Source of the DNA: Mesonia oceanica | GTDB taxonomy: Bacteria > Bacteroidota > Bacteroidia > Flavobacteriales > Flavobacteriaceae | DNA length: 64,000 nucleotides | Direction of reading: 5' to 3' | NCBI RefSeq assembly: GCF_902499555.1 | Contig: NZ_CABVMM010000004.1 | Location: forward strand, 268,988-332,987 | Shown here: positions 26,726-34,978 of the stretch, one piece after another | How positions within the stretch are numbered: the stretch's first letter is position 1 | Layout: every line of letters begins with the position of its first letter | Notes under the pieces: generated by a model | Database searches by the model: none | What the model was told of the DNA's origin: nothing | What the model saw: only the letters and a program-made list of their open reading frames with translations | Translations under genes and position numbers: made by a program

Positions 26726-26870
26726 GGTTTGAAAATTAGCCGATCGTTTCAGTGAGCAGTTTTTAGTGAAAAGTGAGCAGTAATCAGCTGGAAGTCATCA
26801 GTAAACAGGAAGGAGGAAGTATTATTCTAAGCTTATGAGTATATCATTTTCGACTTCGATTTTCACTTCA

Positions 26871-27476
26871 TTATATAAAAAAATCTAACCCATGGCGTAC
26901 GTGTTTACACCACGAATAATCTTTTTCTAACTGATATCGAATTGTTTTTCGAATGCCTACAGAAGAATATTGAATAAAATCGAAAGCCTCAGGTTTTACC
27001 AAATAACCGCCCCAATGTTCAGGCATAGGTATAATTTGCTCTTGAAATTTTTCTTCTAGCTTCTTTAAATTATTTTCCAGTACTTTTCTAGAAGAAATTA
27101 TTTTTCCTTGTTCAGATGCCCAAGCACCTAACTGACTTCCTCTGGGGCGTTGTTCAAAATAAGCTTCTGAAACCGATTGAGGTAGTTTTTCTGCTTTGCC
27201 TTGAATATAAATTTCACGGTCTGCAGCTTTCCAGTTAAAATGCAAGCTTACCCGCGGATTTTTAGCGATCGCTCTTGCTTTTTCACTTTTATAATTGGTA
27301 AAAAACAAGAAACCTTCCCAGGTAAAACGCTTTAGCAATACCATTCGACTTTTTGGACAAGCATCTTCTCCGATGGTAGTCAATAACATGGCATTTACTT
27401 CGCCTATTTCATGAGATTTTTCAACTTCATAAAACCAAGTTTGAAATTCCTGTAATGGATTATGCTCTTGATTCAT
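26871..27476 (-). CDS. pdxH: Pyridoxamine 5'-phosphate oxidase
   Basis: The 201-residue flavoprotein oxidises pyridoxamine or pyridoxine 5'-phosphate to PLP using O2 and FMN. Family motifs are visible: SRMVLLKRFTWEGFLFFTNYKSEKA, EIYIQGKAEKLP, RPRGSQLGAWASEQ and the C-terminal WGGYLVKPEAFDFIQ with RKTIRYQLEKDYSW. It overlaps the end of ccoI by 17 nt, so it is cotranscribed with the copper ATPase gene. That is an unusual partner for a vitamin B6 enzyme. Confidence 0.95.
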   Translation of the reverse strand: MNQEHNPLQEFQTWFYEVEKSHEIGEVNAMLLTTIGEDACPKSRMVLLKRFTWEGFLFFTNYKSEKARAIAKNPRVSLHFNWKAADREIYIQGKAEKLPQSVSEAYFEQRPRGSQLGAWASEQGKIISSRKVLENNLKKLEEKFQEQIIPMPEHWGGYLVKPEAFDFIQYSSVGIRKTIRYQLEKDYSWCKHVRHGLDFFI

Positions 27477-29868
27477 CTTGATGTTTTTTAAAAAGTTTTC
27501 GTCCTTTTAAATTGGTAAGAACGGTCACAAAAACCAAAACACTTATGGAACTCAACGGCATTAAAATGGCTGCAATAATTGGCGATAATTGTCCTGTAAC
27601 TGCAAAATATAGTCCAATCACATTGTAAATAAACGACAAGGTAAAACTCGCTTTAATGATCCCCACAGTTTGTTTAGAGGCTTGAATAAAGGCATTGATT
27701 TTTGAAAACTGCCCGGCTTCTAAAATGGCATCACAAGCCGGAGAAAATACATTTACATTTTCTGCAATAGAAATACCTACCTCACTTTGTGCCAAAGCTC
27801 CGGCATCGTTTAGCCCATCGCCTACCATAATTACTTTTTTACCTTCTAGCTGGAGGGTTTTTATATAATTGAGTTTATCTTCCGGTTTTTGGTTGAACAA
27901 CATATCGGTTCCTTGTGGAAGTAATTCTTGTAGATATTTCTTTTCTCCCTGATTATCTCCCGAAAGAATAATTAAATTATAATCTTCTTTTAATTGCTTA
28001 AACAATTCTTTTATACCATCGCGATATTGGTTATGAAAAACATATTTCCCTTTATAGCTATCGTTGGTTTTTACGTGAACTGAAGTAGCTAAGGCTTCGG
28101 TTTCTGCTTCGTTACCCACAAATTTGGCTGAGCCTACATCAATAGAGTTTTCAGCTTTTTTGGCGTGCATCCCTTTTCCGGTAATTTCTTCAAAATCATC
28201 TAGAATTTGAATGTCTTGATCTGCTAGGAAATTATACAAAGCCCGACTTAACGGATGGTTTGATGAACGCAAGGTATTTTTTAGCAAGGATTCTTCCTCT
28301 TCAGAAAGCGCCATTCCTTCATAAGCGATTCTGTTTTTTTTGTTGGTGGTTATAGTTCCGGTTTTATCGAAAATAAGGGTATCGGTTCGCGCCAGTTTTT
28401 CAATGACACTTGCATTTTTCAAATAGAATTTTTGTCGACCAAAAATGCGTAACATATTACCTAAAGCGAAAGGTGTGGATAAAGCTAATGCACAGGGACA
28501 GGCAATAATTAAAACCGAAGTAAGCACATTTATGGCCAAGCTGCTATCGGCCACCAACCAATAACCGGTAGCCAATAAAGCAATGCTTAACACTGCCCAA
28601 GTAAAATATTTACTAATAGCGTTAGTAATCCCAACAAAACCCTGCTCCCTATCTTTGGCAAACACATCGTTACTCCACAATTGGGTAAGGTAACTTTGCT
28701 CGACAGATTTTATGGCTTCTACCTCTATCGCACCTGCTAATTGTTTTCCACCGGCAAAAAGTTTATCGCCACTCACTTTGGTCACCGGTTCACTTTCTCC
28801 AGTAACGAAACTGTAATCAATTTGTCCTTTACCTGAAATTAAAATACTGTCAACGGGTAATAATTCAGCATTTCTAATGAGTAAGCGATCGCCCTCTTTA
28901 ATTTCATAAACTTGAATGTTTTCTTCTTTAGTTCCCGTTTGGGTTTTACTGATTTTAGTCACCGCAATTGGAAAATAGGATTTGTAATCGCGCTCAAAAG
29001 ATAAAAATGAATAGGTTTTCTGCTGAAAAAACTTCCCTAGTAGTAAAAAGAATACCAAACCGGTAAGGCTATCGAAAAACCCGGTACCCGTATCGGTAAA
29101 TATTTCTGCGGAACTTCGAATAAAAAGTACTAGAATCCCCAATGCAATCGGCACATCAATGTTTAATATTTTAGAACGTAAACCTTTATAAGCTGAAACA
29201 AAATATTCTTGCGCCGCATAAAAAACCACCGGTAAAGAGAAAGCGAACATTAAACCACGAAACAGGTACTTGTATTTTTCCAGCCAAAATTCTGAAACTT
29301 CAAAATATTCAGGAAAAGAAAGAAACATCACATTCCCAAAAGCAAAACCGGCAATTCCTAATTTATAAATTAAGCTACGGTCTACTTGCTTCTTTCCTTC
29401 GGCATAATCACTTAGGCTAATGTATGGTTCATAGCCAATGGCACTTAACAGCTTGACAACTTCTTTTAAGTTTAAGTTTTCGGTTTTAAAAGTGATGCGA
29501 ACCGTTTTTTTAGGAAAGTTGACTTGCGAGCTTTTAATTTCCGGTTGTAGTTGATTCAAATTTTCTAAAATCCAAATACAGGAACTACAATGCATATGTG
29601 GAATATACAGGTTAATCACCTGAATAATTCCATCGTTAAATTCTACTAATTTTTCAATAATATCAGGATGATCGAGATAATCGTATTTTCCTTCAATCTC
29701 TTGCGGAATTGCACCTGGAGCAGACTGAAGATCGTAATAACAGGATAGATTGTTAGTTGAAAAAATTTCATATACAGTTTGGCATCCATGACAGCAAAAG
29801 TTTTTCTCGTCATACACAATAGGCGATTTCCCGCAATCGCTCCCACAATGAAAACAAGTTTGTTGCAT
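27460..29868 (-). CDS. ccoI: Copper-transporting P-type ATPase of cbb3 locus
   Basis: The 802-residue P1B-type ATPase supplies copper for the oxidase. The N-terminus has a cysteine-rich zinc-finger-like region (CFHCGSDC, FCCHGCQTVYE), followed by a metal-binding domain with HMHCSSC (C94 and C97). It has the membrane CPC motif in IIACPCALALSTP, the phosphorylation motif DKTGTIT, and GDGLNDAGALAQSEVGIS. This N-terminal layout is characteristic of CcoI/FixI rather than CopA. It starts downstream of a CRP/FNR-type site and overlaps pdxH. Confidence 0.96.
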   Translation of the reverse strand: MQQTCFHCGSDCGKSPIVYDEKNFCCHGCQTVYEIFSTNNLSCYYDLQSAPGAIPQEIEGKYDYLDHPDIIEKLVEFNDGIIQVINLYIPHMHCSSCIWILENLNQLQPEIKSSQVNFPKKTVRITFKTENLNLKEVVKLLSAIGYEPYISLSDYAEGKKQVDRSLIYKLGIAGFAFGNVMFLSFPEYFEVSEFWLEKYKYLFRGLMFAFSLPVVFYAAQEYFVSAYKGLRSKILNIDVPIALGILVLFIRSSAEIFTDTGTGFFDSLTGLVFFLLLGKFFQQKTYSFLSFERDYKSYFPIAVTKISKTQTGTKEENIQVYEIKEGDRLLIRNAELLPVDSILISGKGQIDYSFVTGESEPVTKVSGDKLFAGGKQLAGAIEVEAIKSVEQSYLTQLWSNDVFAKDREQGFVGITNAISKYFTWAVLSIALLATGYWLVADSSLAINVLTSVLIIACPCALALSTPFALGNMLRIFGRQKFYLKNASVIEKLARTDTLIFDKTGTITTNKKNRIAYEGMALSEEEESLLKNTLRSSNHPLSRALYNFLADQDIQILDDFEEITGKGMHAKKAENSIDVGSAKFVGNEAETEALATSVHVKTNDSYKGKYVFHNQYRDGIKELFKQLKEDYNLIILSGDNQGEKKYLQELLPQGTDMLFNQKPEDKLNYIKTLQLEGKKVIMVGDGLNDAGALAQSEVGISIAENVNVFSPACDAILEAGQFSKINAFIQASKQTVGIIKASFTLSFIYNVIGLYFAVTGQLSPIIAAILMPLSSISVLVFVTVLTNLKGRKLFKKHQDESRA

Positions 29869-29892
29869 CTCTTCTCTAGAATAATTAGTTCA

Positions 29893-29935
29893 CAAAGTTG
29901 CGGAAGAAGTGTATTTCTAAAAATGATAATTGTCA
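29893..29935 (-). promoter_or_regulatory. CRP/FNR-type site plus -7 element, ccoI-pdxH operon
   Basis: TGATAATTGTCA at 29924-29935 lies 33 nt (centre to centre) from CAACTTTG at 29900-29893 on the minus strand, which matches seven of eight TAnnTTTG positions. In gene orientation the site reads AACCTGAC-N4-ATCATTTTT. In the opposite direction AATTTTTG at 29959-29966 also lies 33 nt away, so the site could serve the divergent gene at 30000 as well. Confidence 0.8.
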
Positions 29936-29999
29936 GGTTCTGTTGAATTTATTATCAAAATTTTTGTAGTATATTTCTAAAGAATTAATTATTGTCTGA

Positions 30000-30590
30000 A
30001 TGAAAAATTTTTTACTTCTCTTTTATCTATTGGTTACATTTGGCACTAATGCTCTGGCTCAAGAAGAAAGGCACGTTTTTAATATTATCCATAAAGGAAA
30101 AAATATAGGAACTTTATATGCTAAAAAGGAGCAAGTTGGCCCAAAAATTATTTATAGTAATCGTACCGAAATTGATACTCGAATCATTACTAAGATTGAA
30201 GTCGATTATAATTACAAAGTGGTTTATGAGAATGGTGAATTATCTCACGCCTATGCACTGATATTATTCAACGGAAAAGAGAAAACCAATACATATACAG
30301 ATAAAAATAATAAGGGCTATATTTTTTATGAGGATGATGAAGAAGAAAACCGAATTTATGAACCTATCACCTATGGAACGGTTAATTTAATGTTTGAAGA
30401 GCCGGAAAATGTGAAAAAAGTTTATGCTGAAGAGCACGGCTGTTTTCATACCCTAAAGAAATTAAGTGCTCATACTTATGAAAAGACTTCTCATAAAGGC
30501 AAAACCTCTATCTATAAATATAAAGATGGTGCGTTGGTTGAAGCTGAAATTGATGCAGGTCTTATCTCCTTTGAAATAGTGGCTAGATAA
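30000..30590 (+). CDS. Secreted DUF6134-like protein
   Basis: The 196-residue protein has a signal peptide (FLLLFYLLVTFGTNALAQ) and then a beta-rich domain with HVFNIIHKGKNIGTLYAKK, resembling the DUF6134 group of exported flavobacterial proteins. No catalytic motif is visible. It is divergent from ccoI, and the shared intergenic region holds the CRP/FNR-type palindrome, so coregulation is possible. Its 3' end overlaps by 8 nt the end of the convergent response regulator. Confidence 0.8.
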   Translation: MKNFLLLFYLLVTFGTNALAQEERHVFNIIHKGKNIGTLYAKKEQVGPKIIYSNRTEIDTRIITKIEVDYNYKVVYENGELSHAYALILFNGKEKTNTYTDKNNKGYIFYEDDEEENRIYEPITYGTVNLMFEEPENVKKVYAEEHGCFHTLKKLSAHTYEKTSHKGKTSIYKYKDGALVEAEIDAGLISFEIVAR

Positions 30591-30977
30591 AAGCCATAAT
30601 TTGTTTTAGTTTTGTTGCATTGATAGGTTTTACTACATAATCTTTAATAAAATTATATTCTTTTGACTTTTCGATATCTTCTGGATTTTCTGATGAACTA
30701 ACGATAAAAATCTTTAATTCTTTAGGAATATTTATTTTAATGATTTCATCTAAAAACTGCCAACCATTCATAATAGGCATATTAATATCTAGAAGAATAA
30801 TATCTGGCAAGCTTTTATTTTCTTTGATAATGATGCTAAGATGATCGTAAGCTTCTTTTCCATTTTTAAAGATGAGAAAGCTTTCACAAATACCTGAATA
30901 TGACATCATTTTTTTGTACCGAAGATAAAGATAGGATCATCATCTATAATACAAGCTAAACTGATTTCAGGCTTCAT
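30583..30977 (-). pseudogene. Response regulator receiver split by a frame change at A7
   Basis: A receiver starts with ATG at 30977 (MKPEISLACIIDDDPIFIFGTKK) but meets TGA at 30908-30906. The rest of the domain continues in the -1 frame from 30909 to 30583 (MMSYSGICESF..., phosphoacceptor aspartate in DIILLDINMP, lysine in YVVKPI). Joined, the two parts give a normal stand-alone receiver of about 131 residues. The junction is ACA AAA AAA TGA with seven A at 30915-30909, in the phase of a classical -1 slippery heptamer. The start overlaps the stop of the upstream kinase gene, so it is that kinase's partner. It may be a mutation, a sequencing error, or genuine slippage. Confidence 0.8.
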
Positions 30978-32442
30978 TCTTAAAATATACTTTAAATGTG
31001 GATCCTTTATCTACTTGACTTTCAACTTCTATTTTACCTCCCATCGCTTCAATTTGGTTTTTAGTAATAAACAGCCCTATTCCACGAGAATCTTCGTGAT
31101 TATGAAAGGTTTTGTACATTCCAAACAAACTTTTTTTATGATCTTCTAAGTTTATTCCTAAACCATTATCTTGAACATATAAAATTAAATATTTTTTTTT
31201 CTTTTTTACGAATAGATTTAATTTTAACCTTCTTTCTTTGGACTTATACTTGATGGAATTACTTATAAGGTTAAGCAGAATGCTTTCTAAATAAGCGGGT
31301 ACAAAGTTTACGGCTAGATCTTCTTCTATCGTATCTATTATTTCACAATCATTTTCTTTAATAATAGCCGAGAGTGTCTCTATTGTATTGACGATGTATT
31401 CTTTTAAATTGAGGTTTCTTACATTTTTTCTATCTGAAGTCTGGATCATCACTACTTCATTTAAGTGTAGAATTGTTTCACTTAAATTATTCACCGATTG
31501 GTTAACCATTGCAATCACTTCATTATCCTCAAGCTCCGGGTTTTCAATCTTTAAAAGGTTCAACAACATTTTAAGGTTGCTGGAATGTGACCTTAAATTG
31601 TGAGATACAATATGTGCAAAATTAAGCAAACGTTTATTTTGGTCTGTAGTTACGTTTAGATAAGATTTTAACTTCTTATTTGTTTCATATTGTTGGGTTA
31701 AATCTATTATTTGAGACATAAAGTGTAAGGGTTTCCCAAAAGAGTCTTTAATCATAGACAAATAGAGAAAACCATATATGGTTTTTCCACTTTTATGCTT
31801 GTAACGTTTTTCGGTAGTATGATAGGTTTTCTCCCCATCGATAAGTTGTTGTATATAAGTTAGCGAAAAATCTAAATCTTCAGGGTGGGTTAAATCTTGA
31901 AAGGATTTGGTTAACATTTCTTTTTCTTCATACCCAAAAATATTGCACAATCCCCTATTTGCTTTAAACAAATTCCCATCTAAATCTGCAAAAGAAACTC
32001 CCATATGGGAGTTTAAAAACATATCATTCAATAAAGACATTTGTCTTTTTAACTCTTGATACTGCGTTTCCTGTTCGGTGATGTCTTGAAAAACACCATA
32101 AACTTTTATGCATTTACCTTCAGAAATAACAGGAATGCCTATTGACCTCACCCATTTTTCTTTATTTTTTGCTGTGGTAATTTTTACCTTAATATCGTAT
32201 TCTTGATGTTTTTTAATAGCTCTTTGATAGGCTATGGAAGTTGCTTTCTTAGAAACAGGATCTTTATAAAAATTCAGCGCTTGTTGAATTGAACATTTAA
32301 AATCATGGGAAACCTCATGGATTTTTTTGGTAATGGGACACCAATATAATTTATCTTCAATCAAATCTACCTTCCAACTCCCCATATTGGCAAATTGAGA
32401 AGTTTTATTTAATAAATCTATATAATCATCTTGTGTATTCAT
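30967..32442 (-). CDS. Cytoplasmic histidine kinase with two PAS domains
   Basis: The 491-residue kinase lacks membrane helices. Residues about 10-125 and 135-255 are PAS/PAC domains (the second with FADLDGNLFKANRGLCNIFGYEEKEM). The phosphoacceptor region is RLLNFAHIVSHNLRSHSSN with H281, and the ATPase domain follows (NLISNSIKYKS, DNGLGINLEDH, SRGIGLFITKNQIEAMGG). The receiver gene starts inside its last codons, so the pair forms a two-component system. The input signal is unknown. Confidence 0.92.
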   Translation of the reverse strand: MNTQDDYIDLLNKTSQFANMGSWKVDLIEDKLYWCPITKKIHEVSHDFKCSIQQALNFYKDPVSKKATSIAYQRAIKKHQEYDIKVKITTAKNKEKWVRSIGIPVISEGKCIKVYGVFQDITEQETQYQELKRQMSLLNDMFLNSHMGVSFADLDGNLFKANRGLCNIFGYEEKEMLTKSFQDLTHPEDLDFSLTYIQQLIDGEKTYHTTEKRYKHKSGKTIYGFLYLSMIKDSFGKPLHFMSQIIDLTQQYETNKKLKSYLNVTTDQNKRLLNFAHIVSHNLRSHSSNLKMLLNLLKIENPELEDNEVIAMVNQSVNNLSETILHLNEVVMIQTSDRKNVRNLNLKEYIVNTIETLSAIIKENDCEIIDTIEEDLAVNFVPAYLESILLNLISNSIKYKSKERRLKLNLFVKKKKKYLILYVQDNGLGINLEDHKKSLFGMYKTFHNHEDSRGIGLFITKNQIEAMGGKIEVESQVDKGSTFKVYFKNEA

Positions 32443-32717
32443 AAAATCTAAAAAACCATACTCAAGCTATAATTTATAAAAATACACCGATAATTTTTAT
32501 TAAAAAATTAAACTTCTTACTTCCGGATGCAATAAGTACAAATTTAATCATATCAACACTTCCAAAAGTATAAGGTGTAATTGAGGAGTAAACTTTTGCT
32601 TGCCTTTTTTTAGTATGAATTAGAATTAAAGGTATTTGATAATATTTACAATTTTCCATCCATTCATTCTCCCAATCCAATTATTTGAATACCCAACAAA
32701 TGCATATTGTTATTAAT

Positions 32718-33491
32718 TTAATTGCAAATATCTTCTAAAGCTACCCGCTTACTCTTTGGAATATCCATATCCAATAATTCTTTTACTAAAAGAAATACTG
32801 ACGTTGAGCTTTCTTCATCAGCGAAATTGTTATGGGGAAGCCTGTCGTAAATTGTTTTAGCCCTACAAATCGCTGTTTCTACTCTTTTCTTACCTATATC
32901 TGGATCTTCACTCATTAATATCTCAAAAAACTCTTTAGACACCTTTTTATCTCCTTTTCCTTCATAGGTAGCACCTAAAGGATTGATATAATCATTTAAT
33001 TTTGCATCATAATCTGTTCGTGGCATACTGCCTCCTTGATGATTTTCAAAGTGTAAAATCAACCAGTATTCGAATGCCTGATGGGAATAGCCAACTTTAT
33101 AGTTTAATCCTTGAGCCTTCCAAATAGCCTGATTGAAATTTTGCTTCCAGTTGGGATTATCTGGCTTGGGATCAGCGTCAAAAACAACCCATATTTCGTC
33201 ATATTCTTTATACGATGCTTTTTTAGTAGCCCAATCAACAAGGGATAAGTGACTATAACCATCTCCTATTGGTTCGATATCAACAGATTTTATTTTAAAC
33301 TGACGGAAGTACGATGGTTCTGTATTCTCACCTTCACAAGCAATAAGAATTACCTTTCGAGGTGTTAAGGTTGCTCTCTTACGATTGAGAGATGGTTCTT
33401 TTCTTCTACGATTTTGTTTGGATTCTTTTAAACTTGCAAGATGTTTCTTTTTATTCTCTCTTTGTTCAGCGTTTTTATCCTTCATTTTCAT
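32718..33491 (-). CDS. rloB: RloB-like protein (TOPRIM-like nuclease candidate)
   Basis: The 257-residue protein belongs to the RloB-like family. After a strongly basic, lysine/arginine-rich N-terminus (1-45) it shows KVILIACEGENTEPSYF with E53 and WVVFDADPKPDN with D105 and D107. An E...DxD pattern is that of a TOPRIM-type metal site. A conserved HQAFEYWLILHFENH segment follows, with RTDYDAKL. RloA and RloB were named as genes linked to restriction-modification loci. It overlaps rloA by 17 nt and probably acts as the effector of an ATPase-nuclease pair. Confidence 0.88.
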   Translation of the reverse strand: MKMKDKNAEQRENKKKHLASLKESKQNRRRKEPSLNRKRATLTPRKVILIACEGENTEPSYFRQFKIKSVDIEPIGDGYSHLSLVDWATKKASYKEYDEIWVVFDADPKPDNPNWKQNFNQAIWKAQGLNYKVGYSHQAFEYWLILHFENHQGGSMPRTDYDAKLNDYINPLGATYEGKGDKKVSKEFFEILMSEDPDIGKKRVETAICRAKTIYDRLPHNNFADEESSTSVFLLVKELLDMDIPKSKRVALEDICN

Positions 33492-34791
33492 ATTCCAGAA
33501 ATTTTGAAGTGAATGAATTAAAAAACTCTAAATAAGGAATTGCACCATATTTACCACGCAAATAATTTGATTCTAAAGCTTCATTTTTTCTAATCTTTTT
33601 AAAGTCTGAAAGAGAATGAAGTTCTGAATTTCCACAATTGTCTTTTTCTACAAACCACACTTGATCGCGTCTTAGTAGTCCACTATCCAATAAATTGGTG
33701 TTGTGAGTATTGAAAATTAATTGAGCATTATGAGGGTTTAACGACTTCGAATTAAATAATGATACAATTTTTTCCACAAGATTGGGATGTAATTTTGAAT
33801 CCAATTCATCCACAAATAAGGTATACCCATTTTCTAAGGTATCAATGATTGGACCAGTAAGGGCAAAGAATTTTTTTGTACCCGATGATTCCATCGTATC
33901 CATTGAAAAATGAGCAAAGCCAACTTTTTCTTCCTTTTGATTATATTTCCATCGTTTAGTTACAACGTCTGAAGCAAATGAACGATCGTTATCTTGACTT
34001 TCTTTTTTAATGAATTCTCTCAAAGATTTAGGTAAATCTGAGGGCAAATCATCAATATCTAATTTTTCAACTTCAAGGTCTTCGATATCTAAATCGGCGG
34101 CTTCAAGAAGCTTAAGAATTCTACCTTTATAATCTTCTTTTTCAAGTAAAGACATCGTGTAGCCCTGAAAGCCCTTTTCATCAAGCCCTGACAGAGTTCG
34201 TAGTTTACCTAAACTGTCATACAAAGTTTCCGAAATTTCATCATTGAACTGAACAGCTCGAGATAGAAAGAGTTGATTCTCCCTGACAAAACCCTGCTTT
34301 GCAATCATACCACCCTTCTTATACTTTTTAGGATGTGTGGTAATTGATTGCTCATCACGATAGAATAACTCAATTTCCTTTGTTGCTTTCTCATAGAGCC
34401 ATTCTGAAATTACTTTCTCTTCGGTCACTTCAAACCCATATCTATATCTTAAGCCATTACGCAAGAAAACGACTTCAAATTCACTTGGTTCAGAATCAGA
34501 AGTTTCATCGAGTAAAAATGGTTCAACTGGGATTTTATCGCCGGCTGTAAAATCAGTGGCAGAATCTCTAATATAATGGTGAACAAAATTAAAAGCTTCA
34601 AAGAATTTACTCTTTCCGCTTGCATTTGGTCCATACATAACGGCACTTTTAAGTAAACGGAATGAAAAATTTTCAAACGCCGTGACGTTATCGGCTTCTC
34701 TTACTTTTTTATCATAGTTAGAGGCTACTAGAGATAAGGTTGCCTTATCTCTGAAAGACTTATAGTTAGTTACAGAAAACTGAACAAGCAT
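33475..34791 (-). CDS. rloA: RloA-like ABC-type ATPase
   Basis: The 438-residue protein is an SMC/ABC-like ATPase of the AAA_15/AAA_21 type. The N-terminus MLVQFSVTNYKSFRDKATLSL is the family hallmark. Walker A is MYGPNASGKSKFF near residue 55, Walker B is TLFVDELDSKLHP near residue 335, and the H-loop is IFNTHNTNLLD. A long insertion between the Walker motifs fits a sensor or dimerisation arm. With the TOPRIM-like RloB it resembles other phage-defence pairs made of an ABC ATPase and a TOPRIM protein, such as PARIS. It has its own promoter. Confidence 0.9.
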   Translation of the reverse strand: MLVQFSVTNYKSFRDKATLSLVASNYDKKVREADNVTAFENFSFRLLKSAVMYGPNASGKSKFFEAFNFVHHYIRDSATDFTAGDKIPVEPFLLDETSDSEPSEFEVVFLRNGLRYRYGFEVTEEKVISEWLYEKATKEIELFYRDEQSITTHPKKYKKGGMIAKQGFVRENQLFLSRAVQFNDEISETLYDSLGKLRTLSGLDEKGFQGYTMSLLEKEDYKGRILKLLEAADLDIEDLEVEKLDIDDLPSDLPKSLREFIKKESQDNDRSFASDVVTKRWKYNQKEEKVGFAHFSMDTMESSGTKKFFALTGPIIDTLENGYTLFVDELDSKLHPNLVEKIVSLFNSKSLNPHNAQLIFNTHNTNLLDSGLLRRDQVWFVEKDNCGNSELHSLSDFKKIRKNEALESNYLRGKYGAIPYLEFFNSFTSKFLEYENEG

Positions 34792-34803
34792 AATAAAGAT
34801 GTT

Positions 34804-34827
34804 ATTTGCATATTAAACGCAAATATA
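34804..34827 (-). promoter_or_regulatory. rloA promoter with overlapping inverted repeat
   Basis: The -7 element TATATTTG (34827-34820 on the minus strand) matches TAnnTTTG exactly and lies 28 nt before the rloA ATG. An inverted repeat ATTTGC-N9-GCAAAT (34804-34824) overlaps the element and the expected transcript start, the usual position for a repressor operator. Confidence 0.6.
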
Positions 34828-34978
34828 CCATTTATTATTCTAAATAGTTGATAAAAATGTGGAAAACTGTACGAAATAAGTTTTTAAATGAATTAACAAT
34901 TGCCTTGTAGAAGTTGAGATTTCAAAATATTTAGACTCTCTACTAATCAAATTAGATTGAACAATAAAGGTTGTGAGC

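Noticed and set aside
26751..26781. Direct repeat AGTGAGCAGT in the gap between pdxH and ccoS
   Set aside because: Two 10-bp copies 21 nt apart in a low-complexity stretch, downstream of pdxH and upstream of the activator site. It could be regulatory, but nothing else supports it.
32474..32680. 68-codon frame between rloB and the PAS kinase, minus strand
   Set aside because: No signal, motif or family resemblance, no promoter or ribosome-binding site. The 275-nt gap otherwise holds nothing recognisable.
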